64,000 nt of DNA from JACVRW01 sp963808545 (GCA_963808545.1 CAWEGB010000015.1:248001-312000), one strand, 5' to 3'. Numbered from the stretch's first letter, positions 1 through 9,891 are shown. A program made the numbers and translations. Notes: generated by a model from the letters alone, not told the origin.

Positions 1-1
1 T

Positions 2-724
2 CCGGCGTCCTTTCGCAACGCCCTGCGGGGGGTGAGCACCGTCGTGCACCTCGCGGCGTCGATCCGCGACCAGCAGCGCGCCTCGATCGAGGAGCTGAAC
101 GCGATGGCCACTCTTCGCCTCGTGCGGGCGGCGGAGCGCGCCGGCGCCCGGCGCTTCCTCTTCTTCTCCGCGCTGGGGGCGTCCCATCACTCGCGCACGC
201 GCTTCCTCCGCGCCAAGGCCCTGGCCCAGGAGGCCGTGGCCGCCTCGCCGCTCGAGACGACCATCCTCAGCCCGTCGATCGTCTATGCGCCCGGCGACCC
301 TTGGCTGACCCTGCTGGAGCGCTTCTCGTATCTGCCCGCCATCCCGATGTCGGGCTCCGGCAAGGCCCGTTTTCAGCCGATCTGGGCCGAGGACGTGGCC
401 GACGGGGTGGCGGCCGCGCTGGCCGACGACGGTCCGAGGGGTGACGGCCGGTTCGAGCTCGCCGGCCCGGAGACGCTCTCCTACGACGACATCGTCCGGT
501 TGGCCCTGCGCGCCGGCGGACGCCGGCGCCGGCTGCTGCACGTGCCGCTGCCGCTGACCCGCCTGTCGTTGCGGCTGCTGCGGCTGGCCGTGGGTCCGCA
601 CGTGTTCGCCACCTGGGACGAGGCCGAGCTGATGGAGGAGCCGATGGTCACCGAGCGCGGCACTGCGGACGCGGAGGCGCTCGGCGTGCGGCCACTTCCC
701 ATGGCAAGGGTGCTCGGCGGCTAG
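2..724 (+). CDS. NAD(P)-binding epimerase/NmrA-like protein, 5' end outside window
   Basis: The frame is open from base 2, so the true start and the N-terminal dinucleotide-binding glycine motif lie upstream of the window. What remains resembles atypical SDRs of the NDUFA9/complex-I-associated or NmrA type. A strand ending VVHLAAS is followed by FFSALGASHHSRTRFLRAK, where the usual Tyr of YxxxK is replaced but a Lys is kept, then a substrate-binding C-terminal half. A GTG at 32 could serve as an internal start, but the coding similarity (PASFRNALRG) continues upstream of it, so a truncated gene is the better reading. It ends 4 bases into the convergent VOC gene. Substrate unknown. Confidence 0.75.
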   Translation, partial: PASFRNALRGVSTVVHLAASIRDQQRASIEELNAMATLRLVRAAERAGARRFLFFSALGASHHSRTRFLRAKALAQEAVAASPLETTILSPSIVYAPGDPWLTLLERFSYLPAIPMSGSGKARFQPIWAEDVADGVAAALADDGPRGDGRFELAGPETLSYDDIVRLALRAGGRRRRLLHVPLPLTRLSLRLLRLAVGPHVFATWDEAELMEEPMVTERGTADAEALGVRPLPMARVLGG

Positions 725-1119
725 GGGCGCTCGGGGTCCCGGGCGAGCGAGGCCTCGTTCGGCTCCCACAGCTGAATGCGGTTGCCCTCGGGATCCTCGA
801 GCTCGGCGAAGCTCCCGTTGGGATAGCTCTCCGAGTGAGGCTCCACCGCCACCCCCGCGGCACGCAGGGCCTCCACCACACCGTCGAGATCGTCGACTCG
901 GAAGTTGATCTTCCAGGTCCTGTCCGGTCCGCCGAACGAGTCGGAGTCCGGCGAGAACGCGGCGAAGACGGTCTCCCCGCGGTCCTGAAACCAGCCCGGA
1001 TCCGCGTACTCGCGCGACTCCAGCATGACCACGCCGAAGTGGTCGGCGTACCAGCGGTTGAGCGCGTCGGGGTCGCGGGCGCGGAAGAAGAAGCCGCCGA
1101 TCCCGGTGACTCGAGCCAC
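721..1119 (-). CDS. VOC (glyoxalase/bleomycin-resistance fold) protein
   Basis: 132 residues, one vicinal-oxygen-chelate module. The N-terminal beta-alpha unit (RARDPDALNRWYADHFG) and the C-terminal strand (FAELEDPEGNRIQLWEP) are typical of single-domain VOC proteins. The C-terminal Glu of IQLWE is in the usual metal-ligand position. Members are dioxygenases, isomerases or binding proteins, and nothing here fixes the substrate. It lies downstream of groEL on the same strand but is separated by a strong hairpin (1143-1170), so it is probably transcribed separately or by read-through only. It converges with the gene ending at 724, overlapping by four bases. Confidence 0.8.
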   Translation of the reverse strand: MARVTGIGGFFFRARDPDALNRWYADHFGVVMLESREYADPGWFQDRGETVFAAFSPDSDSFGGPDRTWKINFRVDDLDGVVEALRAAGVAVEPHSESYPNGSFAELEDPEGNRIQLWEPNEASLARDPERP

Positions 1120-1142
1120 TGCGCCACCCTACGCCACAACGA

Positions 1143-1170
1143 CGAGGGCCCCGCCGAAGCGGGGCCCTCG
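1143..1170 (-). terminator. Intrinsic terminator-like hairpin after groEL
   Basis: A perfect 12-bp inverted repeat with a four-base loop. Read on the minus strand the loop is C(UUCG)G, an extra-stable tetraloop. It starts about 40 bases past the groEL stop and is followed on that strand by TCGTTGT, a weak T tract. It separates groEL from the VOC gene. Confidence 0.75.
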
Positions 1171-1208
1171 AAAGACTGCGGCCGGAGCTCGGAGGCTCCG
1201 GAAGCGGT

Positions 1209-2843
<1,635 letters not shown>

Positions 2844-2856
2844 GTGTGTTCTCCTC

Positions 2857-3150
2857 CTAGCCCGCGACCTTGGCGAGCACGTCCGACTCACGCAGGACGA
2901 GCAGATCGTCGCCCTCTACCTGGACCTCGGTGCCGCCGTACTTCGAGTACAGGACCTCGTCGCCCTCGGCTACGTCGAGCGGAATTCGCTTCTCGCCGTC
3001 CTCGTCCCACTTCCCTTCACCGACGGCAAGGACCTTGCCGCGCTGCGGCTTCTCCTTGGCGGTGTCGGGAAGGACGATGCCGCTTGCGGTGGTCTCTTCC
3101 TCTTCGATCGCCTGCACGATGAGACGATCACCCAGAGGCTTGAGATTCAT
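2857..3150 (-). CDS. groS: Co-chaperonin GroES (Hsp10)
   Basis: 97 residues, normal GroES length, starting MNLKPLGDRLIVQ. It contains the mobile loop (EEETTASGIVLPDTAKEKPQ) that docks to GroEL, and ends LLVLRESDVLAKVAG. It caps the GroEL ring during ATP-driven folding. The start at 3150 matches the family N terminus. It is the first gene of the operon; the leader directly upstream holds two CIRCE operators, so transcription is very probably repressed by HrcA, which is not encoded in this window. Confidence 0.97.
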   Translation of the reverse strand: MNLKPLGDRLIVQAIEEEETTASGIVLPDTAKEKPQRGKVLAVGEGKWDEDGEKRIPLDVAEGDEVLYSKYGGTEVQVEGDDLLVLRESDVLAKVAG

Positions 3151-3184
3151 GGGCACTACCTCCGATTGACGCTTGCAGATTCTG

Positions 3185-3211
3185 CTGGCACTCTCACACC
3201 GAGAGTGCCGG
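3185..3211 (-). promoter_or_regulatory. CIRCE operator, promoter-distal copy
   Basis: CTGGCACTC, nine bases, GAGTGCCGG: 7 of 9 arm positions pair, and the GCACTC/GAGTGC core is intact. Consensus CIRCE is TTAGCACTC-N9-GAGTGCTAA, the HrcA binding site. It lies 35-61 bases upstream of the groES start. Confidence 0.85.
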
Positions 3212-3213
3212 GG

Positions 3214-3240
3214 TTGGCACTCTAGCACTCAGAGTGCCAA
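3214..3240 (-). promoter_or_regulatory. CIRCE operator, promoter-proximal copy
   Basis: TTGGCACTC, nine bases, GAGTGCCAA: a perfect 9-bp inverted repeat with the canonical N9 spacer. The spacer itself contains a further TAGCACTC half-site that overlaps the right arm. Only two bases separate it from the other CIRCE. Confidence 0.93.
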
Positions 3241-3260
3241 GCGACGATGGACGCTGGGCG

Positions 3261-3659
3261 TCAGTTCTGGGCGGGCGCGTCCGGGCGCAGCCGCTCGCGG
3301 ATCTCGGAGGGACGCTCCGAGATCTGGGAGAAGTGGACCACGGTGACGGTGTCGCCCATCTCGACCTTGCGGCCGTAGATCTGCTCGAGGAAGTGGACCA
3401 TCTCGTCGATGCGGCGAAACTCGGGGTTGTCGTGCTCGATGTCGCGGCGGGAGAGGTCCTGGACCTGCTTGACCTCGACCGAGTCGATCACGGCCTCGAA
3501 GATCTTCTCGCGCGGGGAGTGCTGGAAGCCTACGGTGACCAGCACGACCTCGCCCTTGCGGTACTTGTGGCCCTTGTCGCCCAGGCGGATGGTGGCGGTC
3601 TTCCGGCCGCGCTTGAGCTGGTCGATGAAGACCGGCGAATAGAAGTTGAGGACCAACAC
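3261..3659 (-). CDS. ASCH-domain protein
   Basis: 132 residues. The N-terminal strand-helix (NFYSPVFIDQLKRGRKTATIR) matches the ASCH beta-barrel signature with its conserved basic/TIR segment, followed by a strand-rich core and an FSQI C-terminal strand. ASCH domains are PUA-related and are predicted RNA-binding or RNA-modifying modules; no catalytic assignment is possible here. It is the third gene of a crp-pcm-ASCH run, 16 bases after pcm, so probably co-transcribed. The start at 3659 (ATG, MLVLNFYSP) fits the family N terminus. Confidence 0.7.
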   Translation of the reverse strand: MLVLNFYSPVFIDQLKRGRKTATIRLGDKGHKYRKGEVVLVTVGFQHSPREKIFEAVIDSVEVKQVQDLSRRDIEHDNPEFRRIDEMVHFLEQIYGRKVEMGDTVTVVHFSQISERPSEIRERLRPDAPAQN

Positions 3660-3675
3660 GGGCCGCCAGCCTACT

Positions 3676-4314
3676 TCACTCGTCCTGCACCAGCGGCACG
3701 AAGCGAACGGAGGCCACGGCCTCCTCGGCTCCGTCTCGAAAGCGCATCAGCAGCTCGCGGCCGTCGCGGTCCACCGGGCACACCAGCGCGGCACCCGGAG
3801 CTAGCTGATCGAACAGCGCCTGCGGCGGGGCCTGCCGGGCCGTGGCGGTGACGGAGATGCCCCCGAAGGGCGCATGTTCGGGCGCGCCGCGCGATCCGTC
3901 GCCCACCAGCACCTCGACGTTGTCGTAGTCGAGCTCGTCGAGCACAGCCCGGGACTGCTCGGCCAGCCGCTCGAAGCGCTCGATCGTCACCACCTGGCGG
4001 CAGAGCTCGGCCAGTACCGCGGCGGCATAGCCCGACCCGGTGCCCACCTCCAGCACGCGCTCGGAGCCGTCGAGCTCGAGCAGCTGAGCCATGCAGGCGA
4101 CGATCCAGGGCTGGGACATGGTCTGTCCCTCGTCGATCCGCACAGCGCCGTCGCGGTAGGCCCGCCGCCGCTGGTCCTCGGGCAGGAACAGCTCTCGCGG
4201 CACCCGGCTCATGGCACTGAGCACGCGCTCGTCCTCGATCCCGCGTCGGCGCAGCTGGCGCCGCACCATGCGGCGCCGTTCAATGGATGTAGTTCCGGAG
4301 TCGTCCGGGGTCAT
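3676..4314 (-). CDS. pcm: Protein-L-isoaspartate O-methyltransferase
   Basis: 212 residues. It transfers a methyl group from SAM to isoaspartyl residues to start repair of aged proteins. Characteristic segments are the N-terminal VRRQLRRRGIEDERVLSAM, the substrate-loop TMSQPWIVA, the SAM motif I VLEVGTGSGYAAA, the acidic post-I residue in VVTIERF, and a late VCPVDRDG strand. The ATG at 4314 overlaps the upstream crp gene by 35 bases. An internal ATG at 4269 (MVRRQL) would also give a normal-length enzyme, and I cannot decide between them. The arrangement implies co-transcription with the Crp regulator. Confidence 0.9.
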   Translation of the reverse strand: MTPDDSGTTSIERRRMVRRQLRRRGIEDERVLSAMSRVPRELFLPEDQRRRAYRDGAVRIDEGQTMSQPWIVACMAQLLELDGSERVLEVGTGSGYAAAVLAELCRQVVTIERFERLAEQSRAVLDELDYDNVEVLVGDGSRGAPEHAPFGGISVTATARQAPPQALFDQLAPGAALVCPVDRDGRELLMRFRDGAEEAVASVRFVPLVQDE

Positions 4315-4972
4315 GGACGGTCACCTTTCCCCGGCCCAGCGTGACCACTCCCTCTCGCTCGAGCGTGGCCAGGAAACGGCTGGCGCTCTCGCGGGAGGTG
4401 CCGGCGAGGTGGGCAATCTCCGCCTGGGTGGAGCGGATCAGCACGTCCTCATCCGGGGCGCCGTCGTCCTGACGGGCGACCGCCTGGGCCAGCAGGGCGC
4501 TCGCCACACGCCCCGCGACGGTCTGGAACGACTGCTGGAGCAGCCGCTCGTTGGTCCTCGACACCCGTTCCGCGAGCGCCGCCAACAGCTTCAGGGAGAG
4601 ATCAGGATTGCGTCGGATCAGCCGCTGCATGTCACCCGCGAGGAGCGCCACCGCGGCGGTGGGCTCGATCGCCTCGGCCGTGGCGGAGCGGGTCTCGCCG
4701 CGGAACATGGCCAGCTCGCCGAACAGCGCCCCCGTGCGGAGCTCCGCGAGCGCAACCGTGCGGCCGTCCTGGTGCTCGCGGGTGAGCACCACCGCCCCTG
4801 TGCGCAGCAGGTAGCAGGTGTCGCCCACATCGCCCTCGCGGAAGATCATCTCGCCGCGATCCCAGTGCCTCGGGACCGCCACCTGAGCCACCTCGTCGAG
4901 CTCCCGCTCGACCAGATCTCCGAACACCTCCGTGCGCGCGAGCAGGCGCGCGGTTTCGCTGCCGTTGCTCAT
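4280..4972 (-). CDS. Crp/Fnr-family transcriptional regulator
   Basis: 230 residues from the ATG at 4972. The cyclic-nucleotide-binding barrel occupies about residues 10-130, with GEMIFREGDVGDTCYLLRTG and a phosphate-cassette-like FGELAMFRGETRSATAEA. A dimerisation helix and a Crp-type winged helix follow (TQAEIAHLAGTSRESASRFLATLEREG, about 175-205). The Arg after the Glu of the cassette suggests possible cAMP binding, but the ligand is unproven. An alternative ATG at 4996 would overlap ilvA. Neither start has a clear Shine-Dalgarno sequence, so a leaderless message is possible. The gene is head-to-head with ilvA with a gap of only 16 bases. Confidence 0.88.
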   Translation of the reverse strand: MSNGSETARLLARTEVFGDLVERELDEVAQVAVPRHWDRGEMIFREGDVGDTCYLLRTGAVVLTREHQDGRTVALAELRTGALFGELAMFRGETRSATAEAIEPTAAVALLAGDMQRLIRRNPDLSLKLLAALAERVSRTNERLLQQSFQTVAGRVASALLAQAVARQDDGAPDEDVLIRSTQAEIAHLAGTSRESASRFLATLEREGVVTLGRGKVTVHDPGRLRNYIH

Positions 4973-4988
4973 GGGCGGATAATGCCGG

Positions 4989-6235
4989 ATGAACATGTCC
5001 TCCGTTGCCCCACAGGCCGTGAGCCACGCCGATATCGAGGATGCGGCGCGGATGATCTCCGGTCGCGTACGCGAGACGCCGCTGGTGTCTGCCGGTGAGC
5101 TCGGGCGCCGGCTGGGCCGCGCGAGTGCTGCTCAAGGCGGAGAACCTCCAGCTGACGGGGTCGTTCAAGGCTCGCGGGGCCACCAACACCATCCGGCGGC
5201 TCTCTCAACGGGATCTCGAACGCGGTGTGGTGGCGCCCAGCGCCGGCAACCACGCTCAGGCGGTGGCCTTCGCCGCCCGTGACGCCGGAGCGCGCTCGGT
5301 GCTCGTGATGCCGGAGCAGGCGCCCCTGGCCAAGGTCGCGGCGGTCCGCCAGTACGGGGGCGAGGTGAGGTTCGTGGAGGGCGGCTACGACGAGGCGGGA
5401 ACGGAAGCTCGCCGCCTGGCCGAGGACGAGGGCCTGACCCTCGTGCACGCCTTCGATCAGCCGCTCGTGGTGGCCGGCCAGGGAACCATCGGCCTGGAGA
5501 TCGCCCGCCAGGGGCCCGAGGTCCGCTCGATCGTGGTGCCTCTGGGCGGAGGAGGCCTGGCCAGCGGGATCGCCCTGGCCGCGGCGACCGCGCTTCCGGG
5601 CACTCAGGGTGATTGGCGTGCAGGCCGAGGCGTGCGCGCCCTACATCGACTCGCTGGCGGCCCGCCGGCCCGTGGGAGCGCGGTCGGCCAACACGATCTG
5701 CGACGGGATAGCGGTCAAGCGCCCCGGCGACTTCACCCTTCCGCTGGTGGAGCGCTACGTGGACGAGGTCGTGACCGTGTCGGACGACGAGGTGGCCGAG
5801 GCGATGGTGCTGTTGCTCGAGCGCTCGAAGCTCGTGGTGGAGGGCGCCGGCGCTGTGGCGGTCGCGGCGCTCATGCACGGCCGGGTGAGCCCGAGCGGGG
5901 ACGGGGACGTGTGCGCGGTGCTCTCGGGCGGCAACGTCGATGCCTCCCTGCTGTCGGAGTGCATCCGCCTCGGCGAGACCGCGGCCGGCCGCCGCATGGT
6001 GCTCTCCTTCGTGGTGCCCGACCGCCCCGGTGCGCTGGCCGGACTCCTGCGGTTGGTGGCCGACTGCGGCGCCAACGTCGTCGACGTGGAGCATCTGCGC
6101 GACGGCATCGACCTTCACGTCCGCGAGACCGCCATCAAGCTCGTGCTCCAGACGAGTGGGGCCGAGAGCAACCGCGAGCTGCTCGAGGCGGCGCGGGCCG
6201 AGGGCTTTTCGGTGCGGGTGGAGACCGAGGCCTAG
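4989..6235 (+). pseudogene. ilvA: Threonine dehydratase, interrupted by two +1 frameshifts (probably intact in vivo)
   Basis: The three frames together encode a complete PLP-dependent threonine ammonia-lyase (threonine to 2-oxobutanoate, isoleucine pathway or catabolic form) with a C-terminal ACT-like domain. Frame 1 gives the N terminus (SGRVRETPLVSAGELGRRL). Frame 2 carries the PLP-lysine segment LTGSFKARGATN, SAGNHAQAVA and the glycine-rich PLP phosphate loop VPLGGGGLASG. Frame 3 carries the C-terminal catalytic part (VLSGGNVDASLL) and the ACT-like domain (SFVVPDRPGALAGLL). Removing one G from GGG at 5114-5116 and one from GGG at 5607-5609 restores one frame of about 414 codons. The ATG at 4989 is used; the ATG at 4995 is also possible. 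It converges on the aldo/keto reductase with overlapping stops. Confidence 0.85.
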
Positions 6236-7197
6236 CGCTCGACGCTCGCCATCCCGGACTCCAGGTAGCGATCGCCGGCGGTCGCGCCGGGCGGGAAGGC
6301 CTCCTCCAGACGCTCGAGCTGCTCCGCGCTCAGCTCGATCTCGACCGCCGCGGCGTTCTCCTCGAGGTAGCGCACGCGCTTGGTGCCGGGGATCGGGGCC
6401 ACGTCCTCGCCCTGGTGCAGCAGCCAGGCCAGCGCGATCTGGGCGGGGGTTGCTCCGGAGTCCTCGGCCACCGTGCGCACCGTCTCGAGCCGCTCGAGGT
6501 TGCGCCCGCGGTTCTCGGCCTGGAAGCGCGGGAGGCTGCTGCGAAAGTCGTCGTCGCCGCTGATCTCGAGCTGCCCCGTGAGCTCGCCCCGGCCCAGAGG
6601 GCTGTAGGGCACGAGCCCCACGCCGAGCTCGCGTGCCGTGGGCACGATCTCGGCCTCGATCTCGCGGGTGAACAGGGACCACTCGCTCTGCAGCGCGGCG
6701 ATGGGGTGGACCGCGGCGGCGGCCCGGAGAGTCGCGGGGCTGACCTCGGACAGGCCGAGCCGGCGGACCTTGCCCTGCTCGACCAGCTCGGCCATGGCGC
6801 CCACGCTCTCCTCGATCGGCACGTCCGGGCTGCGGCGGTGCATGTAGTAGAGGTCGATGTGGTCCGTGCCGAGCCGTCGCAGCGAGGCCTCGCAGGCTTG
6901 GTGGATCCATTCGGGCGAGTTGTCGATGGAGCGGCGACCGCCGTCGCGGCGGATGGCGAACTTGGTGGCCAGCTGCACCTCGTCCCGGCGGCCCTCGATC
7001 GCCCGCCCGACCAGCTCCTCGTTGTGGCCGCTGCCGTACATGTCCGAGGTGTCGAGGAAGGTGACGCCGAGGTCCAGCGAGCGGCGGATCGTCTCGAGCG
7101 ACTGGGCCTCGTCGGTCGCGCCGTAGAACTCCGACATGCCCATGCAGCCGAGCCCGATCTCGGACACGGTCAGGTCACCCAGCTTGCGTTGCTTCAT
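6232..7197 (-). CDS. Aldo/keto reductase
   Basis: 321 residues, (beta/alpha)8 NADPH-dependent oxidoreductase. Catalytic tetrad positions are visible: Asp and Tyr in FLDTSDMYGSGHNEELVGRA, Lys in VQLATKFAI, and a His in LYYMHRRSP. The C-terminal coenzyme-binding segment VAPIPGTKRVRYLEENAAA is typical of the AKR group containing YakC- and Tas-like enzymes. The start at 7197 (MKQRKLGDLTVSEIGLGCMGMS) is the usual family start. It is divergent from psuG with 18 bases between start codons. Physiological substrate unknown. Confidence 0.92.
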   Translation of the reverse strand: MKQRKLGDLTVSEIGLGCMGMSEFYGATDEAQSLETIRRSLDLGVTFLDTSDMYGSGHNEELVGRAIEGRRDEVQLATKFAIRRDGGRRSIDNSPEWIHQACEASLRRLGTDHIDLYYMHRRSPDVPIEESVGAMAELVEQGKVRRLGLSEVSPATLRAAAAVHPIAALQSEWSLFTREIEAEIVPTARELGVGLVPYSPLGRGELTGQLEISGDDDFRSSLPRFQAENRGRNLERLETVRTVAEDSGATPAQIALAWLLHQGEDVAPIPGTKRVRYLEENAAAVEIELSAEQLERLEEAFPPGATAGDRYLESGMASVER

Positions 7198-7215
7198 GGG
7201 ACCTACGCTACCCGC

Positions 7216-8118
7216 ATGCGAATCGCTCCCGAGGTGGCCGAGGCGCTCGCGCATGGGCGGCCGGTGGTGGCACTCGAGAGCACGCTCATCAGCCACGGGC
7301 TGCCCCGGCCGCGCAACCTCGAGGTGGCGGGCCAGGCGGAGGCCGCCGTGCGCGCCGGCGGGGCGGTGCCCGCCACCGTGGCGATCGTGGCGGGTGAGGT
7401 GAGAGTGGGCCTCGACGAGGAGGCCCTTGCCGTGGTCGCCGGCGAGACCGGCGTGGTCAAGTGCGGGCTGCGTGACCTCGCCCCGGTGGCGGCGCGCGGC
7501 GGCCACGGTGCCACCACCGTCGCTGCCACCGCCCATCTGGCCGCGCTGGCCGGCATCGCGCTGTTCGCCACCGGCGGGCTGGGCGGCGTGCACCGCGGCG
7601 CCCACGAGACCCGGGACGAGTCGGCCGATCTCGAGGTGCTGGCCCGCACCGGAACGGTGGTGGTGTGCTCGGGGGTCAAGTCGATCCTGGACGTGGGGGC
7701 GACGCTCGAACGGCTCGAGTCCCTGAGCGTGACCGTGCTCGGCTACGGCACGGACCGTTTTCCGGGCTTCTACCTGTCCGACTCGGGCCACGCCCTGGCC
7801 TGGCGCGTGGACTCTCCCGAGCAGGCGGCCGCTGTGGCGGCGGCTCGCGCCGAGCTCGGTACCGCCGGCCGGGCGGTGGTGGTGGCCAACCCGCTGCCGC
7901 CGGACGAGCAGCTCGATCCCGGCCTCCACGACCGGGTTCTCTCCTCCGGGCTGGCCGCTCTCGAGCGGGGATCGGTGACGGGCAAGGACGTGACTCCCTA
8001 CCTGCTCGATCACTTCCACCGCGAGACCGCAGGCGCCAGCCTCGAAGCGAACGTGCGGCTCGTGCTGCGCAACGCCGAGCTCGCGGCACGGATCGCGAGC
8101 GCCCTGGCCGGACCATGA
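7216..8118 (+). CDS. psuG: Pseudouridine-5'-phosphate glycosidase
   Basis: 300 residues, full family length. It catalyses reversible cleavage of pseudouridine 5'-phosphate to ribose 5-phosphate and uracil. Conserved stretches include VVALESTLISHGLPRP near the N terminus (active-site Glu), VPATVAIVAGEVRVGL, GATTVAATAHLAALAGI, FATGGLGGVHRGA, and a late ANPLPPDEQLD. The catalytic Lys position is plausibly VVKCGLRDL or VKSILD. It overlaps the downstream PfkB kinase by ATGA, forming the classic psuG-psuK salvage pair. The ATG at 7216 is the only sensible start because the aldo/keto reductase begins 18 bases away on the other strand. Confidence 0.93.
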   Translation: MRIAPEVAEALAHGRPVVALESTLISHGLPRPRNLEVAGQAEAAVRAGGAVPATVAIVAGEVRVGLDEEALAVVAGETGVVKCGLRDLAPVAARGGHGATTVAATAHLAALAGIALFATGGLGGVHRGAHETRDESADLEVLARTGTVVVCSGVKSILDVGATLERLESLSVTVLGYGTDRFPGFYLSDSGHALAWRVDSPEQAAAVAAARAELGTAGRAVVVANPLPPDEQLDPGLHDRVLSSGLAALERGSVTGKDVTPYLLDHFHRETAGASLEANVRLVLRNAELAARIASALAGP

Positions 8119-9116
8119 CGACCGCCGTGGTGTTGGGTGACGTCATGACCGATGTCCTCACGCGTCTCTCCGGACCGATCGCTCCGGGCAGCGATTCGCC
8201 CGCACAGGTGTCGATGAGCGGCGGCGGGCAGGCGGCCAACACCGCGGCGTGGCTCGCGGTGACCGGTACGCCCACCGCGATGGTGGGCCGGGTCGGCGAC
8301 GACGTCCACGGCGCCGCTGCCGAGGCGGAGCTCAAGCGCGGCGGGGTGCGAACCCACCTCACACGCGATCCCCTGCGGCCCACCGGCACCTGCGTCGTGC
8401 TGGTGGCGCCCGACGGCGAGCGCACCATGTTCCCGGACGCCGGCGCCAACGACGGCCTGGTGCCCGGAGCGCTGCCCGACTCGCTCCTGGCGACCGGGAA
8501 TCACCTGCACGTGGCCGGTTATGCCCTGTTGCGACGCGGTTCCCGGGAGGGTGCCCGGGCCGCTCTCGAGCGTGCGCTCGAGAGCGGTCTCAGCGTCTCC
8601 GTGGATCCGTCGTCGGCGGCTCTCCTGTCGCCGGCCTTCCTCGATCTCGCCGAGGGCGCGCGGCTGCTGCTTCCGAACACGGAGGAGGCCGCCGTCCTGA
8701 CGGGCGTGAGCGACCCCGAGACCGCGGCCGCCCGGCTGGCCGAGCGCGTGCCCGAGGTGGTGATCACGCTCGGCGAGCTCGGCGCGCTGTGGACCGACGG
8801 CCGCGAGCTGGTGCGAGTTCCAGCCGAGCCGGTGGCCGACGCGGTGGATTCCACCGGGGCCGGCGACGCCTTCGCCGCGGGCCTGATAGCGGCGCGGCTG
8901 GCCGGCGCCGGGCCCGAGGAGGCGCTCAGGACCGGCTGCCGCCTCGCCGCCGAGGCCGTGGCCTCGGGCCCGCCCGCTGTCGGACGCGCGGTGGGCGCGC
9001 GCACGAGCCGGGCTCGGGGGTGTGCGCTCGTAACTCGGACCCTCGGTCTCGGCACGGCCTGGCGCTCACCCAGTGCGCCAGTCCAACTCATCACGAGATT
9101 CGCGAACTCGGCCTAA
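8115..9116 (+). CDS. psuK: PfkB-family kinase, probable pseudouridine kinase
   Basis: Ribokinase fold. The N-terminal GGGQAANTAAWLA is PfkB signature 1, and DSTGAGDAFAAGL (about residue 245) is signature 2 with the catalytic Asp. By position it should phosphorylate pseudouridine to feed PsuG; ribose or adenosine specificity cannot be excluded from sequence. The start overlaps the psuG stop (ATGA). As read, the protein is 333 residues with a C-terminal tail of about 35 residues (after PPAVGRAVG) that does not look like PfkB. Removing one G from GGG at 8993-8995 would instead end the gene at 9033 with a normal-length C terminus. Confidence 0.82.
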   Translation: MTTAVVLGDVMTDVLTRLSGPIAPGSDSPAQVSMSGGGQAANTAAWLAVTGTPTAMVGRVGDDVHGAAAEAELKRGGVRTHLTRDPLRPTGTCVVLVAPDGERTMFPDAGANDGLVPGALPDSLLATGNHLHVAGYALLRRGSREGARAALERALESGLSVSVDPSSAALLSPAFLDLAEGARLLLPNTEEAAVLTGVSDPETAAARLAERVPEVVITLGELGALWTDGRELVRVPAEPVADAVDSTGAGDAFAAGLIAARLAGAGPEEALRTGCRLAAEAVASGPPAVGRAVGARTSRARGCALVTRTLGLGTAWRSPSAPVQLITRFANSA

Positions 9117-9148
9117 AGGAGCGGCTCCGGGGGTCGATAACCGGAAGC

Positions 9149-9832
9149 GTGGCACGACGATCCGCCCTCTCCGTCTCCGTCCTCGCGCTGGCCGCATCCC
9201 TCCTCGCGGTCCCCTCGGCTCAGGCCGGCCTGAAGCTCCCGCCCGGCGCCGACGCCGCGCCGAAGCTGCCCGCCGGCGTGGTTCCCGCCTCGATGGCGCC
9301 CGTCCCGCTCGGCTCCCGCCCGGCCCACGGCGTGGCCGCCTCTGCGTCTGCCGCCCGGACCGTTTTTCGCTTCAACGAGGGCCCGCCGCCGCTGTGGGCC
9401 ACAGTCAACATCTGCGATACCGAGGAGTCCCCCAACGCGCTGGGCGTGCGCACCAGCGTGCCCGGCGACGGCAGCGGGCGGCTCGTGTATGCGCGCTACA
9501 CCGCCCAGTGGTGGAGCAGGGCCAAGCAGTCCTGGCTCACCGTGAAGGGAGCGGGGAAGACGGACTGGAACTACGTGGGCCGCCAGAACCGCCATCCCCA
9601 CCAGGCGGGCTGGACCTTCCGGTTCTCTCAGCCGCCGGAAGGCACCACCTACGTGATCCGCGGCGTGGTCGAGCTCAGCTGGCGCGATCAGGCCGAGGCG
9701 AGCAGCAAGCGTCGCAAGCGCGCCCGTCGGTCGGTGGTAAAGCGCCAGGCTCTGCTCACCGAAACCGGCAAGCAGGGGGTGGGTGGCGGCGATCCGGTGG
9801 GAACGTCCAAGGCGATGTGCCTCATCTGGTAG
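9149..9832 (+). CDS. Secreted protein of unknown function, paralogue 1
   Basis: 227 residues from a GTG at 9149. A Sec signal peptide is evident: VARRSALS, a hydrophobic core, then cleavage after PSAQA. The mature region is a low-complexity Pro/Ala linker followed by a beta-rich domain with WATVNICDTEE, PGDGSG, RYTAQWWS and QAGWTFRF. A very basic patch RRKRARRSVVKR precedes a final strand with a single Cys (AMCLIW). These motifs recur in order in the next gene, so the two are tandem duplicates of one domain. The two Cys (early NIC and near the C terminus) could form a disulfide joining the first and last strands. No family recognised. The start is chosen for the signal peptide; Shine-Dalgarno support is weak. 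Confidence 0.7.
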   Translation: MARRSALSVSVLALAASLLAVPSAQAGLKLPPGADAAPKLPAGVVPASMAPVPLGSRPAHGVAASASAARTVFRFNEGPPPLWATVNICDTEESPNALGVRTSVPGDGSGRLVYARYTAQWWSRAKQSWLTVKGAGKTDWNYVGRQNRHPHQAGWTFRFSQPPEGTTYVIRGVVELSWRDQAEASSKRRKRARRSVVKRQALLTETGKQGVGGGDPVGTSKAMCLIW

Positions 9833-9891
9833 CGAGCCGCGGCGTCGTGGTCTAGTCTCCGAACGAGGAGGGTAGGACCGAAGACGACGAT

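Noticed and set aside
4989..6235. Programmed ribosomal frameshifting in ilvA and the other shifted genes
   Set aside because: No stimulatory pseudoknot or known slippery heptamer was seen, the genes are unrelated housekeeping enzymes, and a shared G-run pattern fits sequencing error better.
5095..8118. Single 1007-codon open frame spanning ilvA and psuG
   Set aside because: Only its ends match real proteins; the middle lies out of frame with ilvA and antisense to the aldo/keto reductase. It is an accidental join created by the ilvA frameshifts.
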